A stretch of 64,000 nt of DNA from Photobacterium iliopiscarium (GCF_003026395.1 NZ_PYOO01000005.1:271459-335458); one strand, 5' to 3'. Numbered from the stretch's first letter, positions 54,478 to 62,767 are shown. The notes: generated by a model from the sequence alone, not told the origin. Made by a program: numbers and translations.

Positions 54478-55494
54478 CTATTTTACAGGTATGGCTTGCT
54501 GTACCGCGCAGCGAAAACCGTTGAGTGAGATATATTCATCTTGGACTATGGCTTGCCCTGCTCGAGATGTTGTTAATCCCCCTCCTCTCATGACTTTTTT
54601 AACCCCTGCCGATGGACCTTGAGGATCGAGTACAGGTGACTGTTGATAATAATCTTCGCTATACCAGTCATTCATCCATTCCTTTACATTTCCAGCCATA
54701 TCATACAAACCTAATGGATTTGGCGGATACAATTTAATTTGATTTAAATCTATAGAGCTACCAATATTCCATTCATCTTTTGTGTAGTCTACATACCTAC
54801 TACCATCAACCAAATGCTGGTCACCTTTACGTTGGATGTAACCGTTATTAGTTCCATAGTAAATATGCTTTCCACGATTTCTAGCTGCATATTCCCATTG
54901 TGCTTCTGTGGGTAAGTCAATCGGATAATCTGTTAACTCACCCAACCATAAACAATAATCCTTTGCCTCTTGCCATGCTTTAGTCGGTGCCGCTAAATCT
55001 TTAAACTTATCGTCAGGAAGATCATATTTTTCTCTCATTTCAGATTTTACAACGGCGCGATGATGGACTCGTTGAAATGCATCAAAACCGTGATAAGTCG
55101 TTTCATGATTTGCTAATGAATAGTTACTTAAGGTCACTTTATGTATAAAGTTAGAGCCCGTTTTAAAATTGGAAATAGTCGTATTACACTTAGCATCTGG
55201 CGACCAATCCATTCTATCCGTAGAAATTGGGTTACAAGGTGCTTTAAATGCACCCATCATAAAAGTCCCTCCCTTAATAAACACCATGCTTTCAAGTGAT
55301 TCAACAGCAACAGCCACGATTTGATGTTGAAGTTTGGTATCTGCATCAGGGTAAAGCTTTTTTACTTTCGCTTCTATTTGATTGATTTTTTCAGCTGGTA
55401 TCGTTTTACTGGTTACTGAAGCTGTTATCTCTCCATTACATGCTGTTAATACACATGTGCTTATTAATATACTCAGATATTTTCTATACATCAC
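54478..55494 (-). CDS. SUMF1-fold lipoprotein, candidate immunity protein
   Basis: A 338-residue lipoprotein: lipobox at 'CVLTAC' (Cys19) followed by a helical stretch and a formylglycine-generating-enzyme-like (SUMF1) domain from about residue 70 ('FIKGGTFMMGAF', 'VTLSNYSLANHETTYHGFDAF', 'DLPTEAQWEYAARN', 'NPLGLYDMAGNVKEWMNDWY', 'VMRGGG', 'GFRCA'). Where true enzymes have cysteines after the RGG motif, this protein has LTTSRAG, so the oxidase chemistry is probably lost. A periplasm-facing lipoprotein opposite a candidate periplasmic toxin suggests immunity, but its leftward orientation, convergent with the effector gene, is not the usual immunity arrangement. Confidence 0.75.
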   Translation of the reverse strand: MMYRKYLSILISTCVLTACNGEITASVTSKTIPAEKINQIEAKVKKLYPDADTKLQHQIVAVAVESLESMVFIKGGTFMMGAFKAPCNPISTDRMDWSPDAKCNTTISNFKTGSNFIHKVTLSNYSLANHETTYHGFDAFQRVHHRAVVKSEMREKYDLPDDKFKDLAAPTKAWQEAKDYCLWLGELTDYPIDLPTEAQWEYAARNRGKHIYYGTNNGYIQRKGDQHLVDGSRYVDYTKDEWNIGSSIDLNQIKLYPPNPLGLYDMAGNVKEWMNDWYSEDYYQQSPVLDPQGPSAGVKKVMRGGGLTTSRAGQAIVQDEYISLNGFRCAVQQAIPVK

Positions 55495-55546
55495 TTAACC
55501 CAACCTTCCTTATTCTTATCCATTCATTAAACAATGCTCATAGTCT

Positions 55547-56677
55547 TTAAATATTTTTACTTAGACTTTCTAATTGTGAAAATTTTAATGCTAAACCTTT
55601 TATTTCACTATCAAGTTGTTGAAGCTCTTTTTGTACTTCTGGCTGATTTTTATTAATTATTTGTTGCTCAATATAACTAATTCTTCCATAAACGGGTGAT
55701 AAACCAATCGCGTAATCGTTGAGATCTTTTGATAATGAGGCCATCTTATTGTTTTTACTTTGGCTCATTGTTTGTTGTAAGTTTGCAATATTGGTTCTGG
55801 TAAGCTTAAAACGTCGATATTGTGTCTCAAACCGCTCTTGAATATCGGCAATATGCGTTTGATTAGGTTCTATTTGTATCTCATTTGCTGGGCGTAAAGA
55901 TAAAGGAATACTCGGTGATTCATTCATGGTAGACGCAGGGAACGACTCTTGATGATCCACCTTAGGCGTTGTGGACTCTAAATACCCTTTAATCACAAAA
56001 ACTGATAATCCTACTAGTAAACCGAAGCAAAATATCCAATATGGACGTATGCGGTGTTTGTTCTTATGCGATGGTAATTCAGGCGGAATATCATCCACCT
56101 TATCCATCTGCTTTTCTTCAACTAACGCTATTGGCTTTATATTCCCTTCAAGATAATCGACATGTTCAAAAATCACATAGCTAATGGCTTCTAAGTCAGG
56201 AACATGTTGAGGATGGACATCAAGAAACAGTTCATAAATTTCTTTACAACAACGCTCACAACGATAAAGATCTTTTAACTGTGACTGCTTAGGTTCTAAT
56301 CGACGTAAGTCATCACCTAATCTGGCAATCATCCAACGATAGAGATCTGCACATTTTATGAGATTGGCATCGTTATTATTATAAAGGTGCATCAGCGCAG
56401 CAAGTTGAAGTTCAAGCCCATTGGCAAGCCCACCTATCCCACTCTCTTTTACTAATGCTGTCGTATAATAAAGTGTTGTCAGAAAGTTTAATCCGTCAGT
56501 GCGAGCAAGATCCTCACACAACATCTTAATTTTATCCCAATCGATTTTTCCATAGGATGGATTATTAAGGCGATTAATCTCATCTCTAATCAATTGATAT
56601 CTTGTTGAATTTCTAAGTGTGCTTTCGTCATCCACAAACGTAAATTGTCGACCTTGATAAAATCCCATCGTACTCAA
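55547..56677 (-). CDS. vasL: ImpA-domain membrane protein, VasL/TagA-like
   Basis: A 376-residue protein with an N-terminal ImpA-like domain ('RYQLIRDEINRLNNPSYGKIDWDKIKMLCEDLARTDGLNFLTTLYYTTALV'), a transmembrane segment near residues 213-232 ('YWIFCFGLLVGLSVFVIKGYL') and a coiled-coil tail (about 270-370). This is the arrangement of VasL/TagA, which meets the distal end of the sheath at the opposite membrane. In V. cholerae vasL follows vasK in the main operon; here it has moved behind the vgrG module. It could be cotranscribed with the SUMF1 gene, 50 bases downstream. Confidence 0.72.
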   Translation of the reverse strand: MSTMGFYQGRQFTFVDDESTLRNSTRYQLIRDEINRLNNPSYGKIDWDKIKMLCEDLARTDGLNFLTTLYYTTALVKESGIGGLANGLELQLAALMHLYNNNDANLIKCADLYRWMIARLGDDLRRLEPKQSQLKDLYRCERCCKEIYELFLDVHPQHVPDLEAISYVIFEHVDYLEGNIKPIALVEEKQMDKVDDIPPELPSHKNKHRIRPYWIFCFGLLVGLSVFVIKGYLESTTPKVDHQESFPASTMNESPSIPLSLRPANEIQIEPNQTHIADIQERFETQYRRFKLTRTNIANLQQTMSQSKNNKMASLSKDLNDYAIGLSPVYGRISYIEQQIINKNQPEVQKELQQLDSEIKGLALKFSQLESLSKNI

Positions 56678-56834
56678 TGGTTACTACTCCCCGTAAAAAT
56701 AGATCAAACGCTGTGACAAAGCACATATGTTATTTCGTACTACCTACAACGAGCTATATTATGCAATTATCAAGCCAACAGTAAAAATCACAAACTATTG
56801 AAATTAAATGAATATTTTTCTTTACCTCCATTTC

Positions 56835-56911
56835 AGGCAATAACTTGCTCAATATGAGCAACATCTTGCCCGTTGAGCAATAAATGGCCCGGCATAAGCA
56901 ACAACTCGCCC
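56835..56911. promoter_or_regulatory. Array of four 16-bp dyads, candidate VasH enhancer
   Basis: AGGCAA-TAAC-TTGCTC at 56835-56850, GAGCAA-CATC-TTGCCC at 56856-56871, GAGCAA-TAAA-TGGCCC at 56875-56890, AAGCAA-CAAC-TCGCCC at 56896-56911. Spacings are 21, 19 and 21 bases. The array ends about 60 bases before the -24 box. Confidence 0.75.
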
Positions 56912-56972
56912 ACAGCTATTTCCACTTAAAATAAACAGCATTAAAAACAATAAGTTATATTAAATTAAATCT

Positions 56973-56988
56973 TGGCATGCATCCTGCT
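56973..56988 (+). promoter_or_regulatory. Sigma-54 promoter of hcp2
   Basis: TGGCATGCATCCTGCT: GG and GC 12 bases apart, one change in each box from TGGCAC-N5-TTGCA. It lies 46 bases before the start of hcp2. Confidence 0.78.
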
Positions 56989-57033
56989 TTAAGTACAAAT
57001 ACATTCTAACTTATTAATATAAAGGACATTACA

Positions 57034-57552
57034 ATGCCAACTCCTTGTTATATCTCTATCCAAGGTCGTACTCAGGGCAACATCACCGCAGGTTCATTTA
57101 CCGCTGATTCAGTCGGTAACATTTACGTTGAAGGCCACGAAGACCAAATGCTAGTGCAAGAGTTTAAGCATGTCGTGACCGTGCCAACTGATCCACAATC
57201 AGGTCAACCTGCTGGCCAACGTGTTCATAAACCTTTTAAATTTACTGTGGCATTAAACAAATCTGTACCACTGATGTATAACGCATTGGCATCAGGTGAA
57301 ATGCTGCCAACGGTTGAGCTTAAGTGGTACCGCACTTCTGTTGAAGGTAAGCAAGAGCATTACTTCACAACTACGTTAACCGATGCAACGATTGTAAATA
57401 TCGACAATCAAATGCCACATTGCCAAGATTCAACCAAAGCTGATTTCACTCAGCTTATTGAAGTTTCAATGGCTTACCGTAAAATTAACTGGGATCATAC
57501 GGTTTCAGGCACATCTGGTGCTGATGACTGGCGCGCACCGTTAGAAGCATAA
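57034..57552 (+). CDS. hcp: T6SS tube protein Hcp, copy 2
   Basis: A 172-residue Hcp nearly identical to copy 1 (about five substitutions). Its ribosome site (AAGGACAT), sigma-54 promoter, enhancer array and downstream hairpin are all of the same type, and similarity continues some 60 bases past the stop, to the point where vgrG's leader would begin. The duplication therefore covers the whole transcription unit. No vgrG follows, so this copy is an orphan that presumably raises the supply of tube subunits. Confidence 0.95.
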   Translation: MPTPCYISIQGRTQGNITAGSFTADSVGNIYVEGHEDQMLVQEFKHVVTVPTDPQSGQPAGQRVHKPFKFTVALNKSVPLMYNALASGEMLPTVELKWYRTSVEGKQEHYFTTTLTDATIVNIDNQMPHCQDSTKADFTQLIEVSMAYRKINWDHTVSGTSGADDWRAPLEA

Positions 57553-57568
57553 ATATCAAATAACTATT

Positions 57569-57598
57569 GCCCGCACTGTCATTACCGCGCGGGCTTTT
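57569..57598 (+). terminator. Terminator after hcp2
   Basis: GCCCGC at 57569-57574 pairs with GCGGGC at 57589-57594 and is followed by TTTT; a diverged form of the hcp1 hairpin. Confidence 0.75.
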
Positions 57599-57719
57599 GT
57601 CGTTTATGTCTTTACTAAGGCATTATTCGCTGCTATTGCAGAGGTTCCACAAAAAATTAACCCTATATTTCCCCTACCTCAACTAGCACGTATTTACTGT
57701 AAGTAACTGTATTATTAAT

Positions 57720-58073
57720 ATGAATATCATTGAATTTAAGCTTGGCAATATTACTTATCACTTTACCGTTTCAAAACAGCAAGAAGCATTGTTATCATTA
57801 ACAGATGAAGTCACTATCGATCTAGCGACATGGCAAGGATTTTCTGAAGCATTAGATGCCTCTATTTTAAAAGCTATTCCTGAAGCGTTAACACCGCCAT
57901 CAACACAAGAAATTAAGCACGCTCAAACTATTGCACACGAACTAAATCTCTCTCTACCAGAGAATTACACTAAACAAGTTATCGTATGCCGACAATTTAT
58001 TCAGCAACACCTTATTGCTCATCAACGGTTATTATCAATGTTTAATAACGTAAAAGGTAAATTACTAAAATAG
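57720..58073 (+). CDS. Hypothetical protein, 117 residues
   Basis: Unrecognised. It starts MNIIEFKLGNITYHFTVSKQ and has a helical C-terminal half ending in a basic 'FNNVKGKLLK'. No signal peptide, cysteine or known motif. It lies 170 bases after hcp2, beyond its terminator, so it is probably transcribed separately; membership of the T6SS cluster is not implied. A hairpin at 58228-58256 follows. Confidence 0.55.
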   Translation: MNIIEFKLGNITYHFTVSKQQEALLSLTDEVTIDLATWQGFSEALDASILKAIPEALTPPSTQEIKHAQTIAHELNLSLPENYTKQVIVCRQFIQQHLIAHQRLLSMFNNVKGKLLK

Positions 58074-58227
58074 CAATTTAATAACTGATACACCAAATAC
58101 AACTAACAGATATTGCGATTATTATATTAAAAAATAGATTAATGAAGGGTAATATGTTGATTTGAAAATAAAACGTTAATAGCATATCGTTCGTATTTAT
58201 ACTATTAAATACAGCCTATAACGTTAT

Positions 58228-58256
58228 ACTTGAGATATAAATCTCAAGTACTTTTA
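58228..58256 (+). terminator. Terminator after the 117-residue gene
   Basis: ACTTGAGAT at 58228-58236 pairs with ATCTCAAGT at 58241-58249, followed by ACTTTTA. Confidence 0.65.
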
Positions 58257-58329
58257 TAATAATTGGAATTTTATAAGAATTGGAACTCAATAATAAAAAT
58301 AACTTTCTTATTGAAGTCCCAATAAAGAA

Positions 58330-58611
58330 TTAGATAATCTTAACACCTTCAGTTTCAAGCACACTGTTTGCACCAGCGCGATCGATGATTTTAACGAGAA
58401 CAGATTGAATCGTTTCATCTTCTCGAACATCATTTTCACTCGCAAATTTTTGTTCTTGAGGCTCAGCCCCTTCTGCCAGTGTAAATGTAACAATCACTTC
58501 CGTTGCAATATCTGCCGTTTTACCACAATAGGTTAAAGAAAGCTGAGGATAGCCTTTAAAGCCTTTTTTAACCTGCTTTGCAATCCGCTTTTTCGCTTTA
58601 TCTATATTCAT
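58330..58611 (-). CDS. Conserved small protein, 93 residues, function unknown
   Basis: Begins MNIDKAKKRIAKQVKKGFKG, basic at the N-terminus, with beta strands 'PQLSLTYCGKTADIATEVIVTFTLAEG' and an acidic 'SENDVREDETIQSVLVKIIDRAG'. I do not recognise a named family. No export signal. Single gene on the minus strand with its own leader. Confidence 0.6.
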   Translation of the reverse strand: MNIDKAKKRIAKQVKKGFKGYPQLSLTYCGKTADIATEVIVTFTLAEGAEPQEQKFASENDVREDETIQSVLVKIIDRAGANSVLETEGVKII

Positions 58612-58700
58612 CGTTAACCCTTGCTAATTTTCGTATAAAATCAGAATAATACGCGATCATAATACGTTGATTACAGCAACGATAATACTTAAATTATACA

Positions 58701-59174
58701 TTAAGCTACGTAAAACCACTCTGGAGGGGATCGTTTGGTCCATTTAGCAAAGGCTGCTTTGTCGCCACGATAGAAATTACGATAAGCCTCAATCGCATTC
58801 GCTTCTACTTTATAATCATTTGGCATTGCCTGAGCAAATGGTGTTAATCCTACTGCATCATAAGAATGACGCTCAATCTCTACCAACACCGCAATTGATT
58901 TATGATCAGTTGTTTTATTGTACCTAAATTTATATTCTTTATTTAATGCTAACGTTAATGCTTTTAACCAGAGAAAATTATCATAAGATTGCTCAACCCA
59001 AAGCACGCAGGGATGATTCATATGGGTTGATTTATACGGTGTCGTAAATCCTTTTTTATTAAGCGCCGTACATAAAAGCTGCACGCTTTCTAAAATCATT
59101 TTAACCACATGCTGATCACAATGATATTGAGCACATTTTTCAATATCATGATCTAAAATAAAAATATTCATCAC
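58701..59174 (-). CDS. Conserved protein of phage-associated type, function unknown
   Basis: A 157-residue protein: 'MNIFILDHDIEKCAQYHCDQHVVKMILESVQLLCTAL', 'YKSTHMNHPCVLWVEQSYDNFLWL' and 'EYKFRYNKTTDHKS'. This conserved family is common in large phages and marine bacteria; I know of it as a protein of unknown function, sometimes loosely annotated as a DNA glycosylase, which I do not adopt. Histidine and cysteine placement (C..YH.D.H) suggests a metal or catalytic site. Single gene. Confidence 0.6.
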   Translation of the reverse strand: MMNIFILDHDIEKCAQYHCDQHVVKMILESVQLLCTALNKKGFTTPYKSTHMNHPCVLWVEQSYDNFLWLKALTLALNKEYKFRYNKTTDHKSIAVLVEIERHSYDAVGLTPFAQAMPNDYKVEANAIEAYRNFYRGDKAAFAKWTKRSPPEWFYVA

Positions 59175-59233
59175 ATCATCCCTTATTGAACATACTAATA
59201 GCTTAGCTCAATATAAAATGCTGCTCGTGGATT

Positions 59234-59710
59234 TTATATCTCTATTTCAGTGTACTGACGTTGATAATGCGCTAACAGTTGTTGTATTCCCGTTATCGGA
59301 ATCTCTAATGTTGCGGTATTAGTAAAGGGATGACACTGTATAGCTAAATAATTAAATATACTTTTATCAATAATTAATTCAACCGCTGCTTGTGTATCTT
59401 TAACAATATCCAAAATAGAAACAGAGCCAGCACTGGTGCCTAAGTATTTTTCTAAGCGGTTACTGGATGCGAAACTTAAACCTGAAACGTTCAATATTTG
59501 GCTTAGTCTTTTAAAATCAACGGTTTTATCGTCCATCATAATAATTAAGAAATGACGATTAGCTTTCTTATTTTTAATAAACAGATTTTTGGTTGCTGCA
59601 CCATCAATATCTAACGCTAATAAGTGCGCTTGCTCACAATTGAACACCGCAGGATGCTGAAACTTTTTATAATCAATCCCAAGATCATCAAGTATCTTAT
59701 ATATATTCAT
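59234..59710 (-). CDS. Prolyl-tRNA deacylase-like protein (YbaK/PrdX family)
   Basis: A 158-residue protein of the YbaK/ProX editing-domain fold: 'FQHPAVFNCEQAHLL', 'GAATKNLFIKNKKANRHFLIIMMDDKTVDFKRLSQILNVSGLSFASSNRLEKYLGTSAGSVSILDI'. The lysine-containing 'KNLFIKNKK' motif is that of ProX/PrdX, which hydrolyse mischarged alanyl-tRNA(Pro). The ATG at 59710 has GGAG six bases ahead; a start four codons earlier is less likely. Confidence 0.82.
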   Translation of the reverse strand: MNIYKILDDLGIDYKKFQHPAVFNCEQAHLLALDIDGAATKNLFIKNKKANRHFLIIMMDDKTVDFKRLSQILNVSGLSFASSNRLEKYLGTSAGSVSILDIVKDTQAAVELIIDKSIFNYLAIQCHPFTNTATLEIPITGIQQLLAHYQRQYTEIEI

Positions 59711-60015
59711 GCTTAACTCCATTTTAGCGAATATTTAAATACTTTATTACTATTTCATTTATTACCCTCTAAGTAAATATGAATAATAACCAATAGCAAA
59801 CTAATCGCGATAAATCAGCTGCAATGTATTTTTAATAACAAGACAATTTTAAATACTAACAGGATGTAAAATAAGGAAGGAATACAGTAGCTTTTTTATT
59901 GATCAAATAGGGCCTAATCATTATTAGACCCTAAGATCATCATATCGATTGCTACCTAAACGGCAAACAATGATAGTAATGCAGTTAACGGTTGACCATT
60001 AACTCAGTGACGCTA
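59711..60015. other. Intergenic region with a hairpin
   Basis: About 300 bases without a gene. AGGGCCTAAT at 59909-59918 pairs with ATTAGACCCT at 59923-59932 (one mismatch), but lacks a T run on either side, so a terminator role is uncertain. The rest is AT-rich. Confidence 0.45.
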
Positions 60016-60264
60016 TTACTTATAAAAAGCTTCAACAGTGCCTTTTAGCGTAATAAGCATTGGGTTACCGCGACGATCTAATGCTTTAGGTGACGGTACT
60101 TTTACCCAACCTTCACTGATGCAGTATTCTTCAACATCAAAACGCTCTTTGCCGTTAAGTAGAATGCCAATTTCGAATTCAAAAGCAGCTTCTAAGAAGA
60201 ATGGGCTACGAGGATTACCAGCAAGGTGATCAGGTAAAGTTGGTCGTGATGTAGTATCGGTCAT
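60016..60264 (-). CDS. DUF3297 family protein
   Basis: An 82-residue protein: 'MTDTTSRPTLPDHLAGNPRS', 'FEIGILLNGKERFDVEEYCISEGWVKVPSPKALDRRGNPMLITLKGTVEAFYK'. This matches DUF3297 (glutathione-S-transferase-neighbour type small proteins), function unknown. The ATG at 60264 is the family start; the longer frame is not supported. Confidence 0.85.
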   Translation of the reverse strand: MTDTTSRPTLPDHLAGNPRSPFFLEAAFEFEIGILLNGKERFDVEEYCISEGWVKVPSPKALDRRGNPMLITLKGTVEAFYK

Positions 60265-60348
60265 GATGGTGCCTGTTGAAAATAAAAAGTGCGCTATTGT
60301 AGACAATCTCGGACTAACGCTCAAGAGCTGTATTAATAGAACTAAAAA

Positions 60349-60744
60349 CTAAACATTAAATGACTGTAATGCAATCATTGCCGCATCTGCTTTCGTCGCC
60401 TGAACAAAAATATGATCATGGTAATAAGCAGCAACTACATTCGCGCTAATATTATGCTCGGCTAACTTCGCCGACACCGCAGCAGTTAGCCCTACCGCCT
60501 CTAAACTTGAATGAACCGTTAATGTAATTTGACGAAAAGAGCCACTAAACGCTAATTGTGCCTTCTCTGCTACCTTTTTTTCAAGGATCAGCGTTAGCCC
60601 TTCCGCTTCTATAAACGTAGCTTTTGGCTGCAAATCAACATACTCTTTTAGCTCACCTGTAACCGTACAGAAAACAAACTCTGACTCGACTAGAATAGGT
60701 TTCATTGAGGCTAACAATTCACTTAACTCTGTAATACCCGACAT
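60349..60744 (-). CDS. ACT domain-containing protein
   Basis: A 131-residue protein with two ACT-like halves: 'LLASMKPILVESEFVFCTVTGE' at the start and 'FRQITLTVHSSLEAVGLTAAVSAKLAEHNISANVVAAYYHDHIFVQATKADAAMIAL' at the end. Proteins of this form are small amino-acid-binding modules of unknown role. Cytoplasmic and single gene. Confidence 0.8.
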   Translation of the reverse strand: MSGITELSELLASMKPILVESEFVFCTVTGELKEYVDLQPKATFIEAEGLTLILEKKVAEKAQLAFSGSFRQITLTVHSSLEAVGLTAAVSAKLAEHNISANVVAAYYHDHIFVQATKADAAMIALQSFNV

Positions 60745-60829
60745 AACTTATCTCTCTCCATGATAATTAAATATCAATAAATGTTTAACCCATATTTAAT
60801 TAAACATTTATCGCATTAAGCTCATATCT

Positions 60830-61396
60830 TTATACAGAGATTGACTGAGTTTCAAGTATTTTTGTTACTCGACAAGGATTCCCAACCGCTACACTATTAA
60901 TAGCAATATCACGCGTTACCACACTGCCTGCCCCTATCACGCAATTATCACCAATAGTCACCCCTGGTAATATCGACACATTGCCACCAATCCAAACATT
61001 ATGACCAATGCTGACATTCGCGCCATATTCTTGATGTTGACGTTCAATAGGATCTAAAGGATGCGTGGCGGTTGAAATCATCACATGGGGACCAATCAGT
61101 ACATTATTGCCAATCGTCACTTTGCAGACATCAAGAATAGTTAAATTATGATTTGAATAAAAATTACTGCCAACTTCAATGTTATAGCCATAATCGCAGA
61201 AGAAATTCGGCTCAATGTGAGCTCGATCTTTGATGATAAGTAACGCTTTTAATATCGCCATCTGCGCTTCAAGCTGAGTAGGATCAGCGATATTAAAGCG
61301 ATGACAGACAGATTTAGCATGCATTCGATCAGCAAAGAGTTGTTCATCACCCGCGTTATAAGCAAGGCCAGCTAGCATTTTGTCTTTTTCGTTCAT
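60830..61396 (-). CDS. Sugar O-acetyltransferase (Maa/LacA-like)
   Basis: A 188-residue hexapeptide-repeat acetyltransferase: 'EKDKMLAGLAYNAGDEQLFADRMHAK' is the Maa-type N-terminus, then the left-handed helix 'GSNFYSNHNLTILDVCKVTIGNNVLIGPHVMISTATHPLD' with the catalytic His, and 'IGHNVWIGGNVSILPGVTIGDNCVIGAGSVVTRDI'. Transfers acetyl from acetyl-CoA to a sugar hydroxyl, maltose or galactoside types being typical; the substrate is not settled. Trimeric by family. Confidence 0.87.
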   Translation of the reverse strand: MNEKDKMLAGLAYNAGDEQLFADRMHAKSVCHRFNIADPTQLEAQMAILKALLIIKDRAHIEPNFFCDYGYNIEVGSNFYSNHNLTILDVCKVTIGNNVLIGPHVMISTATHPLDPIERQHQEYGANVSIGHNVWIGGNVSILPGVTIGDNCVIGAGSVVTRDIAINSVAVGNPCRVTKILETQSISV

Positions 61397-61490
61397 GGTG
61401 ACTTTCCAGAGTAAAATAAAGCCACTATTAAAGTGTATTTCTCTGTCGCAGTATGTGTGCCATTACTCAATTATGAAAAATCACTCTAAA

Positions 61491-61525
61491 TAAGCGTCAT
61501 TATTTCAATCACATAATGACACTTA
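61491..61525 (-). terminator. Likely terminator of msrA
   Basis: TAAGCGTCATTAT at 61491-61503 pairs with ATAATGACACTTA at 61513-61525 (one mismatch), just past the msrA stop; on the minus strand it is followed by TTATTT-like sequence. Confidence 0.6.
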
Positions 61526-61537
61526 TTTATACTACGA

Positions 61538-62032
61538 TTACTCAGGCAACACCCAATCTGGACGAGGAAAATGGCAGGTATAACCATTAGGTTGATGCAA
61601 CAAATAATCTTGATGTTCAGACTCGGCATGCCAAAAATCACCGGCAGGCACAATTTCCGTCACGATTGGTGCAGGCCATACACCAGAAGCATCCATCCGT
61701 TTAATCAAATCTTCAGCAATGGTTTTTTGCTCATTAGAGGTATAAAAAATAGCTGAGCGATAAGATGAGCCAAGATCATTACCTTGACGATTTTCGGTCG
61801 ATGGATCGTGTATTTGAAAGAAATAAGCGAGGATTTTAGTAAAATTAGTCTGTGTGGTATCAAAGATAATCTCAATCGCTTCAGCATGAGTTCCATGATT
61901 GCGATAGGTAGCATTATCAACATCACCGCCCGTATAACCGACCTGCGTTGCGATCACGCCCTGCTGACGACGAATAAGATCTTGCATACCCCAAAAACAC
62001 CCACCAGCCAGTATTGCTTTTTCGATACTCAT
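61538..62032 (-). CDS. msrA: Peptide methionine sulfoxide reductase MsrA
   Basis: A 164-residue MsrA. The catalytic GCFWG motif is at residues 11-15 (Cys12); '[25 protein letters not shown]', '[27 protein letters not shown]' and '[18 protein letters not shown]' follow. It reduces methionine-S-sulfoxide in proteins. The ATG at 62032 has GGAG ahead; an upstream frame from 62077 is not part of the family. The C-terminal 'YTCH' gives a possible resolving cysteine. Confidence 0.92.
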   Translation of the reverse strand: MSIEKAILAGGCFWGMQDLIRRQQGVIATQVGYTGGDVDNATYRNHGTHAEAIEIIFDTTQTNFTKILAYFFQIHDPSTENRQGNDLGSSYRSAIFYTSNEQKTIAEDLIKRMDASGVWPAPIVTEIVPAGDFWHAESEHQDYLLHQPNGYTCHFPRPDWVLPE

Positions 62033-62160
62033 ATCACCACTCCTATTGCCACATTGCGTGAATTTATGACTTTTCATACAACCACAAGTTGATATTTATC
62101 GCAATTAGAACTTGAAAATACCACTCACAAATTAGTAATGGTTGTGTGAACGAATATCAT

Positions 62161-62190
62161 TAATGAGTTAGCTAAACGGCTAACTCATTA
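62161..62190 (-). terminator. Terminator after the AhpD-like gene
   Basis: TAATGAGTTAGC at 62161-62172 pairs perfectly with GCTAACTCATTA at 62179-62190, 20 bases past the minus-strand stop. Confidence 0.7.
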
Positions 62191-62209
62191 TTGGAAAAAG
62201 TAAGCTAGA

Positions 62210-62767
62210 TTAATTACGTTTTTTAGTCCAAGCAAACTGTTCAAACATAGGGCCTACAGGTGTTTTAGCTACATGATTGGTGTAGTTACTGATCACTTTT
62301 TGCGATAGACCTAGGATAATTTCAAGTACTTGCTGCTGGCCGTAACCTGCTGCAAAGAATGCATCCATTTGCTCGTTAGACACGTTACCACGTTCACGAA
62401 CCATCGCTAACGTGAAATCATGCAATGCTTGTAGTTTTTCTGTTGGCATTGCCTCTTCATTACGCAGTGCTTCGGTTAATGCAGGATCAACTTTCATCGA
62501 GTGCGCAATGGCAGTATGTGCTGGTACACAGAAAGTGCACTCATGCTCTACGTTAATAGTTTGCCACACAACCGTTAGCTCTTCTGCATCAAATGAGCAA
62601 TTCATAAATATCTGGTGAAGCTGTTGGTATGCTTTCAGTGTTTCTGGAGACTCTGCCATTACCGCAAATAAGCCAGGTACTGCGCCCATTTGTTTCACAG
62701 CACCTTCTAGCATTGGTTTACTTTTTTCTGGCGCGGTTTCTACTGTGTGAAAAATAAATTTACTCAT
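62210..62767 (-). CDS. Carboxymuconolactone decarboxylase/AhpD-like protein
   Basis: A 185-residue helical protein with the AhpD-type redox motif in 'NVEHECTFCVPAHTAIAHS' (Cys77, Cys80, His84 from the ATG at 62767). Members with this CxxC-xxx-H arrangement act as alkyl hydroperoxidases or related reductases. GGAG precedes the start. It diverges from a TetR regulator gene, with three palindromes between, so it is probably the regulated partner in a stress or xenobiotic response. Confidence 0.85.
   Translation of the reverse strand: MSKFIFHTVETAPEKSKPMLEGAVKQMGAVPGLFAVMAESPETLKAYQQLHQIFMNCSFDAEELTVVWQTINVEHECTFCVPAHTAIAHSMKVDPALTEALRNEEAMPTEKLQALHDFTLAMVRERGNVSNEQMDAFFAAGYGQQQVLEIILGLSQKVISNYTNHVAKTPVGPMFEQFAWTKKRN

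Larger units (their letters stand above)
56678..57033 (+). promoter_or_regulatory. hcp2 regulatory region
   Basis: Gene-free. It contains four dyads (56835-56911) and a -24/-12 promoter (56973-56988) ahead of hcp2, the same design as ahead of hcp1. The leftward vasL-like gene diverges from it, so the enhancer may serve both directions. Confidence 0.7.
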
